From Magnaporthiopsis rhizophila (lineage: Eukaryota > Ascomycota > Sordariomycetes > Magnaporthales > Magnaporthaceae): 64,000 nt of DNA. Below, in pieces: positions 61,171 through 64,000 of the stretch. The DNA lies in contig PYSS01000128.1 of the NCBI GenBank assembly GCA_003049465.1, positions 47,999 through 111,998 on the forward strand, read 5' to 3'. A program made the translations under genes and the position numbers. The notes beneath the pieces were generated by a model that was not told the origin of the DNA, ran no database searches, and saw only the letters and a list, made by a program, of their open reading frames with translations. Each line of letters starts with the position of its first letter. Positions within the stretch are counted from its first letter, which is position 1.

Positions 61171-61635
61171 AAAACAAGAAATCCAAACCTAACGTTTAGA
61201 CCGTTAGAGCGCCAAAGACAGCGCCGGGAAAGCAGAAAAGACCAGGGAAAAGAGTTCCAAAAAGGGAGAAAAAATAAAAAACACAAGAGCGTATGGCGCG
61301 GTTTCCATGCGGCGAGAGATGACGAGTGGTATATCGAAGGTTGTGCGCTCAAAAAACTGGTTGGAAGAAAAAGTAGTAGTGACTGACTGTCCAACGCGAT
61401 GCGAGGATATGTGTGAGAGAGAAGAGGGCGCAAGATGATCGAGGAGTAAGCAAGAGATGGGTCGTCAGGGAGGACACGGTATATGTGCAGTCGGCCGGTG
61501 ACGTCGTCTTGGGTTTCTCGTAGCCCGCCCGCCCTGTGAGCTGACTGCGGAGAAGAGATAGATCAAGGAAGAAAAAACAAAACATTATGTCGTCGTCGTA
61601 TTCATCGTGGTCATCATTGTTCAAGAACACACACA

Positions 61636-63964
61636 TCATGCCCTGGCGATGGGCTTTCGCCGGACAAGGAACGGGCTCGGCATCTCGTCCCTCTCCGGAT
61701 CCCAGACCGCCGCCGGCTCGAGGGCCGAGCCTGGCCGGCTGCCAGGCGGGCCAGCTGCACCGGTTGTGTTGATGACAAGGTGGTGGTCCTTTGGTCCTCT
61801 TCTTGTGGGGCTGGTGTTGCCGCCGCCGCCACTCTCGAGGCCCATGACGGCGCTGAGAGGGCGACCACCGGCCCGCGCCTGCTGCAGCTCGACCAGCGTC
61901 CGGCCCTGGATGTTGTTCTTCTTTGGCACGAGAACGGGGAGTCCGGCGCCCATGTCCTTCTTGGTGAAAGACGGCTTGCGTGATAGGACGTGGCCGTCGC
62001 CGCCCGCAGCGGCGGCCCCGATGAGGTTGGCCGCCGAGGGGATCTTGCTCAGTCGCCGGTTAGGCGAGCTGGAGCGCTCTCGCAGCGCCGCCCCGTCTGC
62101 CGGCGCGCCTGTCGCCGTCTTTGCTGATGCGGGGGGCAGCGACGGCTGCGGCTTCGTCAGCCTGTTGATCGGCGCAGACTTTTGGTGCATCAGACCGGGG
62201 CGGCCACCGGGGCCTCCGCCGGCGCCCGCCTTGGAGACCATGACGTCGCGCTTGAACGGGTTCTTGCGCGACTTGATCATGCGCGTCGGCGAGGGCACCA
62301 TCATGTTCTCATCGTCGTCAAAGTCGGAATCCAGTCCGGAGCTGCCCGAGGAGCAGTCGCGGGGCGCCCAGCGCGGGTCGTCGGCGATGGCGCTGGGGAT
62401 CGCAAAGATGTTGCCCGGGTTGGCCGGGGGCGCCTTAGTGGCTGCCGTTCGGCGCGGCGAGAGCGAGAGCGACGCGATGGCCATGGGCGACGGAGACGCC
62501 ATCTCGACGTCCATGGGAGTGCCCATGGCGCCGACGCCGGCAAACATGGTCTGCGCCCGCGCGAACGGCGTCCGCGTGTTCTTCTTGACGTGTACCTCGT
62601 GGCCAAACGAGGAATCGGGCGAGTGCGCCGAGATCTCGGAGGCGTCGGTGGCCGAGGAAACGTCGCCGTCGGTGCTGGTGCCGCCAACCGACGACCCGGG
62701 GTAGTCGCTGGATGATTTGGACTGTGATGACGAGAGGTCCGTCTCGGCCGAGGCGGCAAACGACACGGCCGCCTTCCTAGCCCGCGCCTGAAGTTCGGCC
62801 TCGACGCGAGCCTGGACCTCGCGCTCGAACGTCTTCTGCAGCTTCTCGAGCTCGTCCTTGACGACGCGGTCGATCTCCAGCCGCGCCTTGACCTCCCACT
62901 CGCGGTGGAGCGTGGCGTCGATCTCCTTGCGCACCCCCTCGATCTTGTGCTCATACTCGCGCATCCGCGCGTTGAGAGCCTCCTCCTTCTGCTTGAGGAT
63001 CCTGCTCATGTCCACCACCTCCTTCTCCTTGCGCATCAGCCGCACCACTGGTAGGTTCAGCAGCGCGGCCGTGTCTGGGCGTCGGTCCGGGTTGACGCGT
63101 AGACAGTCCTTGATGACGGCCGTCAGTTCGGGTGAGTAGGCGGGTGGCAGCGGCGGGATCTTGCCCTCCTTGATCTTCTGCACCAGCTGGAAGTGCGTCT
63201 TGGCGTTGAAGGGCGGCTCCCGCGCGCAGAGTTCGTAGATGATGCAACCAAGCGACCAGATATCCGACTTGAGCGTGTACTTCTCCGCCGCGCAGATTTC
63301 TGGCGACATGTAGAAGGGCGTTCCCACGTAGGTGGAAGCGAAGTCGTGCGACTGGATCATCTTGGCCAGGCCAAAGTCGCCCAGCTTGACGAGGTTGTCC
63401 TCTCCGAGAAACACTGCGCAGCCGACAGGTCAGCATACCGAGGCACATCTGGCCGTCTGGGGGCGGCTCCCGCTGGCCCTTGTCGAACGGCCAAGGCGGA
63501 ATTCTTTACTAACCATTCTCGGGCTTCAGATCCCGGTGCAGAATCGTCATGGTCCCTGGAGGTACCACAGGCTTGGCTGTATTGCCCAGGCCGAGAAAGT
63601 TTCCAATCTCGGGCGGGTTGATGCCGTAATGACATCGGTAGAGGGCCGTTACCAGCTGACTGAAGATGGACCACTGTCGATGTATCCTTGTTAGACGACC
63701 ACATCGGTCCAAGGTAAGAGATATTGGAAGGGGACCTGCGCACCACAAAGCTCTCCTCAGCATATTGGTTCTTCGCTTTTAGTGTTGAGATGGCCGTGCC
63801 GAGATCTCCTCCTCCAGCATATTCCCTGGCGCGAAGTCAGCTCTGCGAAGCGGTGGCATACGTGGCTAGAGTCCGCCTGGAAATGGTCGTGCTTACATGT
63901 ATAGATGAAGCTCTTGTTCTTGCTTCAGATGGCATCTTGAGTAATATTCGATAATGTGCGGGTG
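61636..63964 (-). CDS. nimA: NIMA-family mitotic serine/threonine kinase (N-terminal exon outside window)
   Basis: Four exons lie in the window: 63897-63964, 63744-63825, 63514-63673 and 61636-63413, all joining in frame. The first begins after an acceptor (CACACCAG), so the start codon and glycine-rich loop lie beyond 64000. Joined motifs: HPHIIEYYSR, LYMEYAGGGDLG, YAEESFVWSIFSQLVTALYR, catalytic loop TILHRDLKPENVFLG, DFGLAKM, activation segment ending GTPFYMSPEICAAEKYTLKSD, and WSLGCIIYELC. Catalytic Asp and metal-binding Asp are both present. A Glu/Lys-rich coiled coil follows the kinase domain (RILKQKEEALNARMREYEHK onward), then a long Ser/Pro-rich tail, as in Aspergillus nimA. Role: promotes entry into mitosis, chromatin condensation and nuclear-pore opening; it acts at nucleus and spindle poles and is controlled by proteolysis through its tail. 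Confidence 0.93.
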
Positions 63965-64000
63965 CTGGTGTGAACATGGTCAGCGTTGGCGTTGCAGCGT

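Larger units (their letters stand above)
45356..61635. other. Very long gene-free region (~16.3 kb) upstream of mtfA
   Basis: Between the mtfA start and the nimA stop, both on the minus strand. Composition resembles other spacers here: not AT-rich, with no transposase, reverse transcriptase or long terminal repeat seen. It holds simple repeats and hairpins listed separately, many short A/T tracts, and ORFs up to 318 codons (55897-56853 +) without any motif. Regulatory DNA, long 5' leaders or non-coding transcripts are the likeliest content; the sequence alone cannot decide. Confidence 0.6.

Overview
This window is nuclear DNA from a filamentous ascomycete, most probably a Sordariomycete. The evidence is genes with short introns (about 60 to 110 nt, GTAAGT/GTATGT-like donors, CTRAY-type branch sites), GC-rich coding sequence, a clear MtfA-type C2H2 regulator and NIMA kinase, and very long intergenic spaces. 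A Magnaporthales-like genome would fit the long spacers, but that is inference. There are no operons; neighbours share only divergent promoters or convergent 3' ends.

Layout. 1-408 is the 3' end of a SelO/FMP40 protein AMPylase. 626-2166 (-) is a HAD-IIA (CECR5/HDHD5-like) mitochondrial protein. 2913-5074 (+) is an ankyrin-BTB protein. 5809-8878 (+) is choline kinase. 9157-10157 (-) is the copper chaperone SCO1, divergent from the COMPASS PHD subunit SPP1 (10570-12436, +). 14070-16456 (-) is a coiled-coil, low-complexity protein of unknown function, and 23662-25161 (+) is a second protein I do not recognise. 26833-29723 (-) is a polytopic DUF3433 membrane protein. 31687-34602 (-) is a five-exon RBM5/RBM10-type RNA-binding protein, divergent from molybdopterin synthase large subunit (35177-35762, +). 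36543-38114 (-) is the WD40 ribosomal-protein chaperone SQT1. 38737-38838 (-) is a tRNA-Leu-like sequence, probably decayed. 44258-45355 (-) is the development/secondary-metabolism regulator mtfA. 61636-63964 (-) is the mitotic kinase nimA, whose N-terminal exon lies beyond the window.

Most genes are housekeeping: mitochondrial quality and copper delivery to cytochrome oxidase, phosphatidylcholine synthesis, H3K4 methylation, splicing, molybdenum cofactor, ribosome assembly and mitotic entry. No mobile element, CRISPR array, biosynthetic cluster or virus-like gene is visible.

The most notable features are two look-alike introns around a 13-nt micro-exon in the ankyrin-BTB gene; gene-free spaces of about 7.2, 6.1 and 16.3 kb, the last two flanking mtfA; long poly(A) runs that all lie on the + strand, one of them around a sequencing gap; and a tandem degenerate duplication just after the molybdopterin synthase gene. 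I found no clear new multi-gene system. Exon limits were assigned by eye from splice signals, reading-frame closure and family motifs.
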